This document shows, one piece after another, positions 16,197 to 25,156 of a DNA stretch of 64,000 nt. This DNA is from JACMQX01 sp044225675 (lineage in GTDB: Bacteria; Pseudomonadota; Gammaproteobacteria; Burkholderiales; Burkholderiaceae_C), in contig JBGAIH010000003.1 of assembly GCA_044225675.1 (NCBI GenBank), forward strand, positions 1-64,000, in the 5' to 3' direction. Both the position numbers and the translations under genes were made by a program. Position 1 is the first letter of the stretch. Every line of letters starts with the position of its first letter. Under the pieces are notes generated by a model. That model saw only the letters and a program-made list of their open reading frames with translations. It was not told the origin of the DNA and did not search any database.

Positions 16197-17396
16197 CTAG
16201 TTGGTCTTCTTGCGTGCCGGCGCGGCGGGCGCGGGAGCCTTGCGCCCCGACGGCGCCGGGGCGGCTGCCTGGGCCGCGTTGCGCTGCGATGCGGCGGTCA
16301 GCTGGCTCATGCGCTGGGCGACCGTGACGGCTGGCTTGCCCGCGAGCGTGTCGAGCCGGTTGCCCATGGCCTGCTCCAGCTGGTCGAGTCGCAGCTGTGC
16401 CGGCGGATGCGTGCTGAGCGACAGGGCGAACAGCGGATCGGCGGGCGTGGCCGTCCGCAACTGCTGCAGCACGGCCACCAGGCCGTAGGGGTCGAAGCCG
16501 GCGCGTGCCGCCAGCGCCACGCCGGAGCGGTCGGCGTCGAACTCGTCGTCCTGGTCCAGCCCCTTGGAGTACAGGTCCTTGCCGAGCGCCAGCAGCTGTG
16601 ACGAGATCGCACCACCCAGTTCGCTGCTGCCGGCCAGCCGCGAGCCGATCGCCTGTGTGAGCAGACCGGCGCGGGCGCTCTTGCGCATGGCCTTGAGGTG
16701 GTGCCGGCCGGTGACGTGGGTGATCTCGTGCGCCAGGATGCCGGCCAGCTCGGCCTCGTCGCCCACGCGATCGAGCAGGCCGCGCGTGATGAAGACGTAG
16801 CCACCCGGCGCCGCGAAGGCGTTGTAGCCGGGGTCGTCCAGCACGGCAAAGGTCCACGGCAGATCCGGACGGCTCGATTGCAGGCTGATCCAGCGCCCCA
16901 ATTGATTGACGTAGCGTTGCGTCAGCATGTCGGGCAGCAGCGGCTTGCTGCCGAGCAGCACGGCCGCGAGCTGGCGGCCGATCTCGATCTCGCGGGGCTC
17001 GTCGATCTGCTCGACCGATTGCGACAGAAGGTTGATGAGCTCCGCTCCGCGGTTGGCCTGGGTGGCGGCATTGGGGCTGGTCGCAGGGCTGGCCACGGCA
17101 CCGAGCATGTTGGCCAGCGGGTTGCCGGCCGGGAGGACCTGCTGCGCGGGCGCCACGGGCAGCGGCGCGACGGGTGCGGCAGGCTGCGCCGGCGCGGGCT
17201 GCCCGGGCTTGAGCAGGCCCTGGAACAGGTTCAGCATCCTGGCCGCGTCCTGGTTCTGCGCAGGGGCCGACAGGCTGGCTGCCAGCAGGGCCGCGGCCAG
17301 CGCGGCACGCCGCAGTGCGCGGCTGGCGCCGCCTGCCTCACGAGAGGCGCGGGCGGCAGCGGAGGACTCGGGAGAGGGTTGGGGCAGGCGTTTCAT
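16197..17396 (-). CDS. M48-family zinc metalloprotease, exported
   Basis: 399 aa. A basic N-terminus and hydrophobic segment (RRAALAAALLAASLSAPAQ) act as a signal peptide. A Pro/Ala-rich linker follows, then the peptidase M48 domain with the zinc motif HEITHVTGRHH and the downstream third-ligand region (DDEFDADRSGVALAARAG). The C-terminus is Ala/Pro/Lys-rich. Relatives are periplasmic proteases of the BepA/LoiP type involved in envelope quality control. Its ATG overlaps the stop of the upstream SH3 gene (ATGA), so the two are translationally coupled and probably act together. Confidence 0.9.
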   Translation of the reverse strand: MKRLPQPSPESSAAARASREAGGASRALRRAALAAALLAASLSAPAQNQDAARMLNLFQGLLKPGQPAPAQPAAPVAPLPVAPAQQVLPAGNPLANMLGAVASPATSPNAATQANRGAELINLLSQSVEQIDEPREIEIGRQLAAVLLGSKPLLPDMLTQRYVNQLGRWISLQSSRPDLPWTFAVLDDPGYNAFAAPGGYVFITRGLLDRVGDEAELAGILAHEITHVTGRHHLKAMRKSARAGLLTQAIGSRLAGSSELGGAISSQLLALGKDLYSKGLDQDDEFDADRSGVALAARAGFDPYGLVAVLQQLRTATPADPLFALSLSTHPPAQLRLDQLEQAMGNRLDTLAGKPAVTVAQRMSQLTAASQRNAAQAAAPAPSGRKAPAPAAPARKKTN

Positions 17397-18085
17397 GGCG
17401 TGTTTCCCATGGCAGGGCCACCGGTGGCAGGCGTTGGCGCGGCGCGGGGCCGGGGTGGCTCGGGCAGCGCATCGACAGCCTGGGCCTGCAGCGAGGCCGC
17501 CTGCGCAAAGCTGCGGGCCTGGGCGGCGTCGGCCCGCAGGGCCTCGGCCTGGCCGACGGCGCCTGGATTGGGCTGGGCCGACGCGATGTCTTCGGCACCC
17601 AGGCCGCGGATGCCGACGGTGGATGTGGCGAGGCTGTTCGCCGGCGCCTGCGCGCTGCCCTTGTTGAAGAAGCCCGTGAGGCTGCGCAAGGCGCCGGTGG
17701 CTGCATTGCCCCCCTGGCCGGGCGTGTTGGCTGCACCCACGTCGAACATGTGCAGCCAGCCGACCGTGCCCTGTGCCGAACCCGGCATGGGGGCGGCGCT
17801 CACCTTGATCCACGGACCCTGCCGCTCGCCCAGGCGCGTGACGGGTGTCTGCACGGGCAGGGAGGCGAGCGTGCGGGACGTGTCGCCGGGCGCCTCGCGC
17901 AATTCGGCCGGGCGCTTGACGAGCACCTGCTCGGCTTGCGCCAGCGCATCGGACCCCGCGAGCATCGCGAGGATGGCAAGGCCCGCTGGCGCAAGCCGCT
18001 TCCAGGGCGCGGGCACGGCGGCGCCAGCCCGGACCCAGGATGCGTGAGACTGTTGCGCCCGGCGCGCCTTCCCTGCTCTTATCAT
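17393..18085 (-). CDS. Secreted bacterial SH3-domain protein, partner of the M48 protease
   Basis: 230 aa. N-terminal signal peptide (LAPAGLAILAMLAGSDALAQ), then a single SH3-like domain (about residues 55-115: AEQVLVKRPAELREAPGDTS ... GTVGWLHMFDVG), then a low-complexity Ala/Gln-rich tail. Bacterial SH3 domains often bind cell-wall peptides. The start ATG at 18085 gives a proper signal peptide; the open frame continues upstream into the divergent SDR region, but those residues do not look exported. The stop overlaps the protease start, so the pair is likely an envelope proteolysis module. Confidence 0.82.
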   Translation of the reverse strand: MIRAGKARRAQQSHASWVRAGAAVPAPWKRLAPAGLAILAMLAGSDALAQAEQVLVKRPAELREAPGDTSRTLASLPVQTPVTRLGERQGPWIKVSAAPMPGSAQGTVGWLHMFDVGAANTPGQGGNAATGALRSLTGFFNKGSAQAPANSLATSTVGIRGLGAEDIASAQPNPGAVGQAEALRADAAQARSFAQAASLQAQAVDALPEPPRPRAAPTPATGGPAMGNTP

Positions 18086-18116
18086 GACTGCACTTTCCAA
18101 CTGAAACGGTGATTCT

Positions 18117-18914
18117 ATGGATTTGGGCATTGCAGGCAAATGGGCGCTCGTGGGCGGCGCCAGCAAGGGGCTGGGCTTCGGCTGCGCACAGGCGCTCGTG
18201 CACGAGGGCGTGAACGTGGTGATGGTGGCGCGCGGCGCGCAGGTGCTGGAGGACGCGGCCGCGCGGCTTCGCGCCGATCCGGCGCGGCCGTCCGACGTGC
18301 AGGTCGTCGCCGTGGCGGCGGACATCACGACGCCGCAGGGCCGCGAGGCGATCTTCGCGGCACGCCGGGACTACGACATCATCGTGACCAACGCGGGCGG
18401 CCCGCCGCCCGGCGATTTCCGCGAGTGGAACCGGGACGACTGGATCAAGGCGGTGGACGCCAACATGCTCACGCCGATCGAGCTCATCAAGGCCTGCGTC
18501 GACGGCATGGCCGAGCGCGGCTTCGGGCGGATCGTCAACATCACGTCCAGCGCGGTGAAGGCGCCGATCGACATCCTCGGCCTGTCCAATGGCGCGCGCA
18601 GCGGGCTCACCGGCTTCGTGGCCGGCGTTGCGCGCACGAGCCGGCTGGCTGCGGCCAATGTCACGATCAACAACCTGCTGCCCGGCTCCTTCGACACCGA
18701 CCGCCTGAAGACCACGATGGCGGGTGCCTCCAAGAAGACGGGCCAGCCGGTCGAGGCCATCAGCGACGCCCGGCGCAAGACGATTCCGGCGCAGCGCTTC
18801 GGCACGCCCGAGGAGTTCGGCGCGGCCTGCGCCTTCCTGTGCAGCCAGCATGCGGGCTACATCACCGGCCAGAACATCCTCACGGACGGCGGCGCCTACC
18901 CCGGCACCTACTGA
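18117..18914 (+). CDS. Short-chain dehydrogenase/reductase-fold protein lacking the Tyr-Lys catalytic pair
   Basis: 265 aa SDR. The nucleotide-binding loop GGASKGLGFG at residues 13-22 and the NAG motif (VTNAGGPPPG) are clear, and the Ser of NITSSAVKAP is present. At the usual YxxxK site the protein reads SNGAR (within GLSNGARSGLTG), so the catalytic Tyr and Lys are replaced by Ser and Arg. It resembles a subgroup annotated as FabG-like 3-oxoacyl reductases, but true ketoreductase chemistry by the standard mechanism is doubtful. Divergent from the SH3 gene. Its stop is three bases from the convergent EamA gene. Confidence 0.85.
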   Translation: MDLGIAGKWALVGGASKGLGFGCAQALVHEGVNVVMVARGAQVLEDAAARLRADPARPSDVQVVAVAADITTPQGREAIFAARRDYDIIVTNAGGPPPGDFREWNRDDWIKAVDANMLTPIELIKACVDGMAERGFGRIVNITSSAVKAPIDILGLSNGARSGLTGFVAGVARTSRLAAANVTINNLLPGSFDTDRLKTTMAGASKKTGQPVEAISDARRKTIPAQRFGTPEEFGAACAFLCSQHAGYITGQNILTDGGAYPGTY

Positions 18915-18917
18915 GCG

Positions 18918-19817
18918 TCAGCGGCGTGACGACACCACGATGCCGCCCACGATGAGCACGAAGGCGACGCCGTGGTACAGGTGCGGCGGCTCGCCGAGCA
19001 GCAGGCTCGACAGCACGGCCGCGATCAGCGGCGCCAGGTTGGCGAAGAAGCCGGCGGTGTTGGGGCCGGCGCGTTGCACGCCCAGCCCCCAGCAACGGTA
19101 GGCCAGCAGCGCGGGGCCGAGCGCCACGTACAGCAGCGCCAGGGCCAGTGGCAGGCCCCAGACGATGTGCGCGTCGGTCAATGCCCATTCGGCACCGGCG
19201 AAAGCGCCGGCCCACAGCAGGCCGTAGACCACCTGGGCCAGCAGGAAGGCCGCCCAGTCGTTGCGGATGGCCTCGGGCTCGCGGCGCTGGGTGAGCAGCC
19301 AGCTGTACCACGCCCAGGCGGCTGTGGCCAGCAGCACGAACAGATCGCCAGGCACGAGGCGCAGCTGCCGCAGCTGCTCCCAGTCGCCGTGCGAGAGGAC
19401 GAGCAACACGCCCGCGATGGACATCAAGGCGCCGGCCACCTGCCGCCGTGTGATGGTCTGCCCGAAGAAGAGCGCGCCCAGCACCAGCATGAACACCGGC
19501 ATGCTGGAGGCGACCAGCGTCACGTTGATCGGCGTGGACGTCTTGAGGGCCAGGTACTGCAGCGCGTTGTAGAGCCCGACGCCCAGCAGGCCCAGCAGGG
19601 CAAAGCGGCGCCAGTGCGTGACCAGGCCGCTGCCGGGGCGCAGCAGCCAGCCGGCCATCGGCAGCAACAATAAGCCGGCCAGCAGCCAGCGCAGGAAGTT
19701 CAGCGTCGCCGGCGGCACCAGAGGCGCGACCATGCGGCCGACGACTGCATTGCCCGCCCACAGGATCGGCGGCAGGAGCAGCAGCAGGACGGTCGAAGGC
19801 GTGAGGCGGGGGTTCAT
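18918..19817 (-). CDS. EamA/DMT-superfamily exporter
   Basis: 299 aa with ten predicted spans arranged as two EamA repeats; a characteristic PPATLNFLRWLLAGLLLLP segment lies in the first and ALGPALLAYRCWGLGVQRAG in the second. The family exports metabolites or amino acids; the substrate cannot be read from sequence. Convergent with the SDR gene. Confidence 0.9.
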   Translation of the reverse strand: MNPRLTPSTVLLLLLPPILWAGNAVVGRMVAPLVPPATLNFLRWLLAGLLLLPMAGWLLRPGSGLVTHWRRFALLGLLGVGLYNALQYLALKTSTPINVTLVASSMPVFMLVLGALFFGQTITRRQVAGALMSIAGVLLVLSHGDWEQLRQLRLVPGDLFVLLATAAWAWYSWLLTQRREPEAIRNDWAAFLLAQVVYGLLWAGAFAGAEWALTDAHIVWGLPLALALLYVALGPALLAYRCWGLGVQRAGPNTAGFFANLAPLIAAVLSSLLLGEPPHLYHGVAFVLIVGGIVVSSRR

Positions 19818-19889
19818 CGGAAAGAGTGCAATGCGGCAGGCATCGAAGGCGCAGCTTGCGCACCGCAGATGGTGGAGGGGCGGGCGCGC

Positions 19890-20714
19890 TCAGCGTGCCA
19901 GCGGATGGAAGCCGGCGTCCGTCAGGGGCGGGCCGAGGTTCACGGTGGTGGTGGCCGGCACGGCCAGCATGTTGACCGAAATGAGATTGCCGTAGCGGTT
20001 GTCGCTGTTGCCCGCGAAGTTGTCGGGGTTGAACAGGGCAGGCAGATGGAACCACATCTTGTAGTTCACCGACCAGAGCCATTCGATCAGCGCGCGTGAC
20101 TTCTCGACGCGGTCGTTCTCGATGTAGATGTAGGGCTGGTGGCGCGCGATCGTGCGGCGCGCGCCCTCAAGCACCTCCTGCTCGAAGCCCTCGACGTCGA
20201 TCTTGAGCAGGCCGACGTCCCAGCTGTCGTCGACCAGATCGTCGAGCGGCACGCTGCGCACCCGCTGATGGCCATCGGACGCCTGGGGGCCGGCCTCCAT
20301 CGCCACGCCGCCGAAGTTGCCGATGCGTGTGTAGTCCTGCGGCGCGAAGCTCAGCCAGCCTGGCTGGGCGGCGCAGGCACAGTTCTCGGCCTGCACGTTC
20401 AGCAGGCGGCCGAGCGCCACGTTGGCGCACATGTTCTGGAACAGCACGGGCTGCGGCTCGATGGCCAGCAGGCGCCGGCCCATGGCTTCGGCCGCACGGG
20501 CCAGAGGGACGGTGTGCGAGCCGATGTTGGCGCCGACCTCGACCACGTCGCGCCCGGGCTGCAGGAGTTGGCGCATGAAAGCCATTTCCAGCTCGCCGTA
20601 CTCGCCGTAGAACGCGATTGCCTGCCCGACGTAGACGTCGGCGGTGTTGACGAGGCAAGGCCCGTGGCGGCCGAAGACGAGGCGGTAGGGCGGGGCCAGG
20701 TCGAGGAATTGCAT
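19890..20714 (-). CDS. FkbM-family methyltransferase
   Basis: 274 aa SAM-dependent O-methyltransferase-like protein. Motif I is VVEVGANIGSHTVPLA (about residues 57-72), and the FkbM signature LLKIDVEGFEQEVLEGA is intact, followed by IYIENDR. Typical targets are sugars or polyketides; the substrate is not known here. A TAAAGT box lies exactly six bases before the ATG and no ribosome-binding site is seen, so it may also be leaderless. Flanked by unrelated single genes. Confidence 0.88.
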   Translation of the reverse strand: MQFLDLAPPYRLVFGRHGPCLVNTADVYVGQAIAFYGEYGELEMAFMRQLLQPGRDVVEVGANIGSHTVPLARAAEAMGRRLLAIEPQPVLFQNMCANVALGRLLNVQAENCACAAQPGWLSFAPQDYTRIGNFGGVAMEAGPQASDGHQRVRSVPLDDLVDDSWDVGLLKIDVEGFEQEVLEGARRTIARHQPYIYIENDRVEKSRALIEWLWSVNYKMWFHLPALFNPDNFAGNSDNRYGNLISVNMLAVPATTTVNLGPPLTDAGFHPLAR

Positions 20715-20807
20715 CGCCGGACTTTAACGCATCGCAGGCAGGCTTTCGGGTTTGGTGGCACGATGTGATCCGGTGAAAAACCGAGCATCACAACAGGAGA
20801 TAGGCAC

Positions 20808-21791
20808 ATGAGCAGAGCAGTCCGCATCGACCGCAACGGCGGGCCGGAAGAACTGAAGATCGTCGACGTCCAGGTCGGTGATCCCGGGCCGGGGGAGATC
20901 CGCATCCGCCACAAGGCCATCGGCCTGAATTTCATCGACGTCTACCAGCGCACGGGCCTCTATTCGTTTCCCATGCCGCTGCAACTGGGCATGGAAGGCG
21001 CAGGCATCGTCGAGGCCGTGGGTGAAGGCGTGACCCATCTGCAGGCCGGCGACCGCGCCGCCTACGCCAGCCAGCCGCCCGGCAGCTATTGCGAGGTCCG
21101 CGTCATGCCGGCCCGGTGCGTCTGCAAGCTGCCCGACGCCATCAGCTTCGACACCGCCGCCTCGATGATGCTCAAGGGATTGACGGCACAGTACCTGCTC
21201 AAGAAGACGCTGCCGCAGGGCGGCCTCAGGGAAGGCGACTTCGTGCTGTTCCATGCCGCGGCCGGCGGCGTGGGCCTGATCGCCTGCCAGTGGGCCCGCG
21301 CGCTCGGCCTGCAGCTGATCGGCACCGCCGGCTCCGACGCCAAGTGTGCGCTCGCCCGCGAGAACGGCGCCGCCCACGTCATCAACTACGCGACCGAGGA
21401 CTTTCTCGCACGCGTCAAGGACATCACCGCAGGCCGAGGCGTGAAGGTGGTGTACGACTCCGTCGGCAAGGACACCTGGGACAAGTCGCTGGACTGCCTG
21501 TCGCCCTTCGGACTGATGGCGAGCTTTGGCAACTCCTCCGGCCCGCCGGCGCCGTTCGCCCCCGGACTGCTCGGCACCAAGGGATCGATCTACGTGACCC
21601 GCCAGACGCTGTTCACCCACATCGCCACGCGCGAGGCCACGCAAGCCATGGCCGACGACCTGTTCGACGTGGTCGCCAGCGGCAAGGTCAGGATTCACAT
21701 CGGCCAGCGCTACCCGCTCGAGGACGTGCAGCAGGCCCACCGCGACCTCGAGGCGCGCAAGACCACCGGCAGCACGCTCATCACGCTGTGA
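20808..21791 (+). CDS. NADPH:quinone reductase (QOR, zinc-independent MDR family)
   Basis: 327 aa. Reduces quinones with NADPH. The QOR signature lies in GLNFIDVYQRTGLY near residue 44 and the dinucleotide loop in HAAAGGVGLIACQWA (about residues 148-162). The zinc-binding Cys cluster of zinc-type alcohol dehydrogenases is absent, as expected for QOR. The ribosome-binding site AGGAG precedes the ATG. Its stop overlaps the next start by one base (TGATG), so it is cotranscribed with the NUDIX gene. Confidence 0.92.
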   Translation: MSRAVRIDRNGGPEELKIVDVQVGDPGPGEIRIRHKAIGLNFIDVYQRTGLYSFPMPLQLGMEGAGIVEAVGEGVTHLQAGDRAAYASQPPGSYCEVRVMPARCVCKLPDAISFDTAASMMLKGLTAQYLLKKTLPQGGLREGDFVLFHAAAGGVGLIACQWARALGLQLIGTAGSDAKCALARENGAAHVINYATEDFLARVKDITAGRGVKVVYDSVGKDTWDKSLDCLSPFGLMASFGNSSGPPAPFAPGLLGTKGSIYVTRQTLFTHIATREATQAMADDLFDVVASGKVRIHIGQRYPLEDVQQAHRDLEARKTTGSTLITL

Positions 21792-22594
21792 TGCGGCAGC
21801 GGGTCGATCCGGCCTGGCTGGCCGCATTGCGCGCGGGGGCGGACCAGGCGCCCTTGCGGCCCCGCGTGCCGCTTCGGCTGGCTGCGGGCGGTGCCGTCAT
21901 CGGTTCGGTCGAGCCCGGCTTCCTCGGCCCGCTGGCGGGCATGACGCTGCCGGACGGCCAGCGACTGCTGCGCGATGCCGGTGAGGAAGGGTGGTGGCTG
22001 GCCGGCGATCCCACGGCCAGCCTGCACCTGCTGGCGCACGCGCTGCGGGACGCGGGCCTCGCCCACGCGTGGCGAGACGAGCAACTCGCCGTGCCGGACC
22101 AGAAGGGCGTGCGCGTCGCGACGGTCGAGCGCGCCGTGATCCGTTGCCTGGGCATCACGACCCATGCAGTGCACCTGGTGGGTGTGGCGCCGGACGGCCG
22201 CACCTGGCTGCAGCAGCGCGCCTTCACCAAGGCCAACGACCCGGGGCTCTGGGACACGCTCATGGGGGGCATGGTGTCGGCCGCCGACACGCTGGAGTCC
22301 GCGCTCGAGCGCGAGACCTGGGAAGAGGCCGGACTCGTGCTGTCGAACCTGCATGAGGTGCACTGGGGCGGCCGCATCACGACGCGCCGGCCGGCTGCAG
22401 ACGGTGGGGGCGCGGGCTACGTGATCGAGCACATCGACTGGTTTCGTTGTCGCGTGCCCGACGGCCTGTCCCCGCAGAACCAGGACGGCGAAGTCGAGCG
22501 TTTCGAACTCGTTCACCTCGACGACGTGGCGCGGCAGATGCAGCGCGGGGAATTCACCGCCGAGGCGGCCCTCATTCTCTGCGACGCGCTCTAG
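21791..22594 (+). CDS. NUDIX hydrolase with DUF4743 N-terminal domain
   Basis: 267 aa. The N-terminal half is the DUF4743 type found with thiamine-related and other NUDIX enzymes; the C-terminal half carries the NUDIX box GMVSAADTLESALERETWEE with the RETWEEAG core. The first Glu of the consensus G-x5-E is Asp here. Such enzymes cleave nucleoside diphosphate derivatives; the substrate is not evident. The start was chosen at the TGATG junction with the quinone reductase gene. Confidence 0.87.
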   Translation: MRQRVDPAWLAALRAGADQAPLRPRVPLRLAAGGAVIGSVEPGFLGPLAGMTLPDGQRLLRDAGEEGWWLAGDPTASLHLLAHALRDAGLAHAWRDEQLAVPDQKGVRVATVERAVIRCLGITTHAVHLVGVAPDGRTWLQQRAFTKANDPGLWDTLMGGMVSAADTLESALERETWEEAGLVLSNLHEVHWGGRITTRRPAADGGGAGYVIEHIDWFRCRVPDGLSPQNQDGEVERFELVHLDDVARQMQRGEFTAEAALILCDAL

Positions 22595-22701
22595 GCGCAG
22601 GCACGCCGCCGGGCCAGGGCTGGCTCACGGAAGGTGCGCATGGATCGCACGCTCAGCGCACAGACCGCACGCCGATCCTCGGGAGCCGGGTGACAGAGCC
22701 C

Positions 22702-22713
22702 TTCCGTACGGAA
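22702..22713. promoter_or_regulatory. 12-bp perfect palindrome upstream of the response regulator gene
   Basis: TTCCGTACGGAA in the 270-base gap between the NUDIX gene and the receiver-domain gene. No other element is recognisable in the gap. Possible operator; function not known. Confidence 0.35.
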
Positions 22714-22864
22714 TGAAGACCTTCTCCTACATTTTGCCGGGGCAGGCCCCTGCACCGGCTCGCCGCATCGGTCGGCAGAATTTCATCATTGCGGACGGTG
22801 GCCCTGGATACGCTTTGTTTCGGACAGCGGACACCGCTTTCGCCCACACTCCGGGGAAATTGCC

Positions 22865-23257
22865 ATGAAATTCCGAGCCTACATCGTCGAAGACAGTCCA
22901 ACGATCCGGGAGAACCTGTTTGCCACGCTCACCGAACTGGCCCTGGTCGAGCCCGTCGGCGCAGCCGAGACCGAAGCCGAAGGCCGCCACTGGCTGGCGG
23001 CCAACAGCGACTACTGGGACCTTGCCATCGTCGACCTGTTCCTGCGCGAAGGCAGTGGCCTGAACATTCTTGAAGCCTGTCGCTACCGGCAACCCCAGCA
23101 GAAGATGGTGGTGCTCAGCAACCACGCCACCGACGACATTCGCTGGCGCTGCGCCCAGTTGGGCGCCGACGCGGTGTTCGACAAGTCGATGGAGATCGAT
23201 GCGCTCGTGGACTTCTGCATGCGCGAGCGCAGCAAGGTCGAGCAGAAGACGGGCTGA
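22865..23257 (+). CDS. Single-domain response regulator (receiver only)
   Basis: 130 aa CheY-like receiver with no output domain. Acidic pocket E9/D10, phosphoacceptor D57 (AIVDLFL), switch S85 (VVLSNHA) and conserved K107 (VFDKSME) are all in place. GGGGAA precedes the ATG. No histidine kinase is adjacent, so its partner is unknown. Likely acts by protein-protein contact. Confidence 0.9.
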   Translation: MKFRAYIVEDSPTIRENLFATLTELALVEPVGAAETEAEGRHWLAANSDYWDLAIVDLFLREGSGLNILEACRYRQPQQKMVVLSNHATDDIRWRCAQLGADAVFDKSMEIDALVDFCMRERSKVEQKTG

Positions 23258-23423
23258 GCCGAGTACGGGTCAGCAAGCGCAGCGATGTTTGAGCGGCAGT
23301 TTCTGCGGGCCCGTGGCTGCAGCACGCTTGTTGCCCCTTGCCCGGCCCCATCGGCCGACCGATCACGCTCGTTCTTGCATTCTTCACCCGCGAGATTCAC
23401 CCGAGAGTCCGCGACGGCGTCCG

Positions 23424-25082
23424 TCACACCTTGTCGATGAGCGCCGGCTGCCGCAGCCGGCTCGGCGCGAGCGCGCCTGCGGAGTCGAGGATCGGGTAGG
23501 CGATCGAGCAGATATGCGAGTTGATGCGCTTGAGGTCGCTGATCAGGTCAATGTGCAGCGAGCTGGTCTCGATGCTCTGGACCGTGTTGCCGGACAGGCG
23601 CGCCAGATGGGTGGCGGCGTACTCGCGCTCGAGGTCGCGAAAGCGCGCCTTTTCTTCGAGCAGTTTCTGCGCATCGCGCACCGTGCCGTTGAGGAACACG
23701 CTCATGCCAAGGCGCAGGTTGTCGAGCAGCCGGGCATGCAGCTCGCAGATCTCGGCCATGCCGGCTTCGGAGAAGTTGCGGCCCTTCTTGATCTTCTTGT
23801 CCTCGATGTCGATGATCACGCGCTCGATGATGTCGCCGATCTGCTCCATGTTGATGGTGAAGCTGATGATGTCGGTCCAGCGGCGGCTTTCCTCCTCGGC
23901 CAGGGCCTCGCGCGAAATCTTGGTGAGGTAGTACTTGATGGCCGAGTACAGCTCGTCCACCGTATCGTCCATCTTGCGCAGGTCTTCGGCCAGCTTGAGG
24001 TCGTTGTTGCGGATGACGTTGAGGATGCCGCGCAGCATGGTCTCGACGATGTCGGCCTGATGCAGTGCCTCGCGGGCTGCGCAGGAGATCGCCAGCGAGG
24101 GCGTCGCCAGGGCCGAGGGGTCGAGGTGGTGCGGGCGCCCGCTCACGGTGGTCTTGTCGGGCAGCGGCAGCATCCGCTCCACCCAGCGGGCCACCACCTG
24201 GGTGATGCCGATGAACAGCACGCCCACCGCCACGTTGAAGGCAAGGTGGAACATCACCACGACGAGCGCCGGCTCGCCGAGCCAGGGCCTGGCATGGCGC
24301 AGCCACAGGCCGATCAGCGGCGCGGCCAGGATCGCCCCAAGGATCTTGAACACGAGGTTGCCGAGCGGCACCTGGCGCACCTCGACGGCGGACTTGGCGG
24401 TGGTCAGCACCGCCAGCAGGCCGCTGCCCAGATTGGCGCCCAGCACGAGACCAAGGGCCACGTCCAGCGGAATGACGGCGGAAGCCGCCAGCGTCGCCGT
24501 GAGCAGCACGATGGCCAGGCTGGAGTACGAGACGACGGCGAGCACCGCGCCCATGGTGATTTCGAGCAGCAGATCGCTGCTGAGCGAGGCCAGGAGGGCG
24601 CGCACGGCGGGCGACTCGGTCAGCACACCGGTCGAGGCCGTGACCAGCCGCAGGGCCAGCAGCATCAGGCCGAGGCCGATCAGCACGCGGCCGATCCGGC
24701 CGACATTGCCGTCCTGCCGGGCGATGAACAGGACGACACCGACAAAGATGAACAGCGGCGACAGCCAGGACAGGTCGAACGAGAACACCACCGCCATCAG
24801 GCTGGTACCGACGTCGGCACCGAGCATGACCGCCAGCGCGAGCGGCAGCGCGATCAGGCCCTGGCCCACGAAGGACGACACGATCAGGGCGGTCGCGGTG
24901 CTCGACTGCACCAGCGCCGTGACGCCGATGCCGGAGATCGCGGCGGCATAGCGGTTGTTGATGCTGCGCGCGAGCACGTCGCGCAGATTGGCTCCGAACA
25001 CGCGCAGAATGCCCGTGCGGACGAGATGGGTGCCCCAGACAAGCAGCGCGATGGCTGCCAACAGATTCAACAGATGCTTCAT
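23424..25082 (-). CDS. Na+/phosphate cotransporter family protein with PhoU-like C-terminus
   Basis: 552 aa. The N-terminal 300 residues hold two Na/Pi-cotransporter repeats with the QSSTAT motif (VTALVQSSTATALIVSSFV, about residue 55) and about nine spans. The C-terminal 200 residues are helical and PhoU-like (EQIGDIIERVIIDIEDKKIK). Relatives such as YjbB mediate phosphate transport or efflux. On the minus strand a TATAGT box (complement of 25097-25102) lies 14 bases before the ATG, which would give only a very short leader. Confidence 0.9.
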   Translation of the reverse strand: MKHLLNLLAAIALLVWGTHLVRTGILRVFGANLRDVLARSINNRYAAAISGIGVTALVQSSTATALIVSSFVGQGLIALPLALAVMLGADVGTSLMAVVFSFDLSWLSPLFIFVGVVLFIARQDGNVGRIGRVLIGLGLMLLALRLVTASTGVLTESPAVRALLASLSSDLLLEITMGAVLAVVSYSSLAIVLLTATLAASAVIPLDVALGLVLGANLGSGLLAVLTTAKSAVEVRQVPLGNLVFKILGAILAAPLIGLWLRHARPWLGEPALVVVMFHLAFNVAVGVLFIGITQVVARWVERMLPLPDKTTVSGRPHHLDPSALATPSLAISCAAREALHQADIVETMLRGILNVIRNNDLKLAEDLRKMDDTVDELYSAIKYYLTKISREALAEEESRRWTDIISFTINMEQIGDIIERVIIDIEDKKIKKGRNFSEAGMAEICELHARLLDNLRLGMSVFLNGTVRDAQKLLEEKARFRDLEREYAATHLARLSGNTVQSIETSSLHIDLISDLKRINSHICSIAYPILDSAGALAPSRLRQPALIDKV

Positions 25083-25156
25083 CGGATCAGGCGCCCACTA
25101 TACGCCTGCTGCGACGCAGCAAAATTGAGCCTGCCCACACGGGAGGCATGGGCGCT

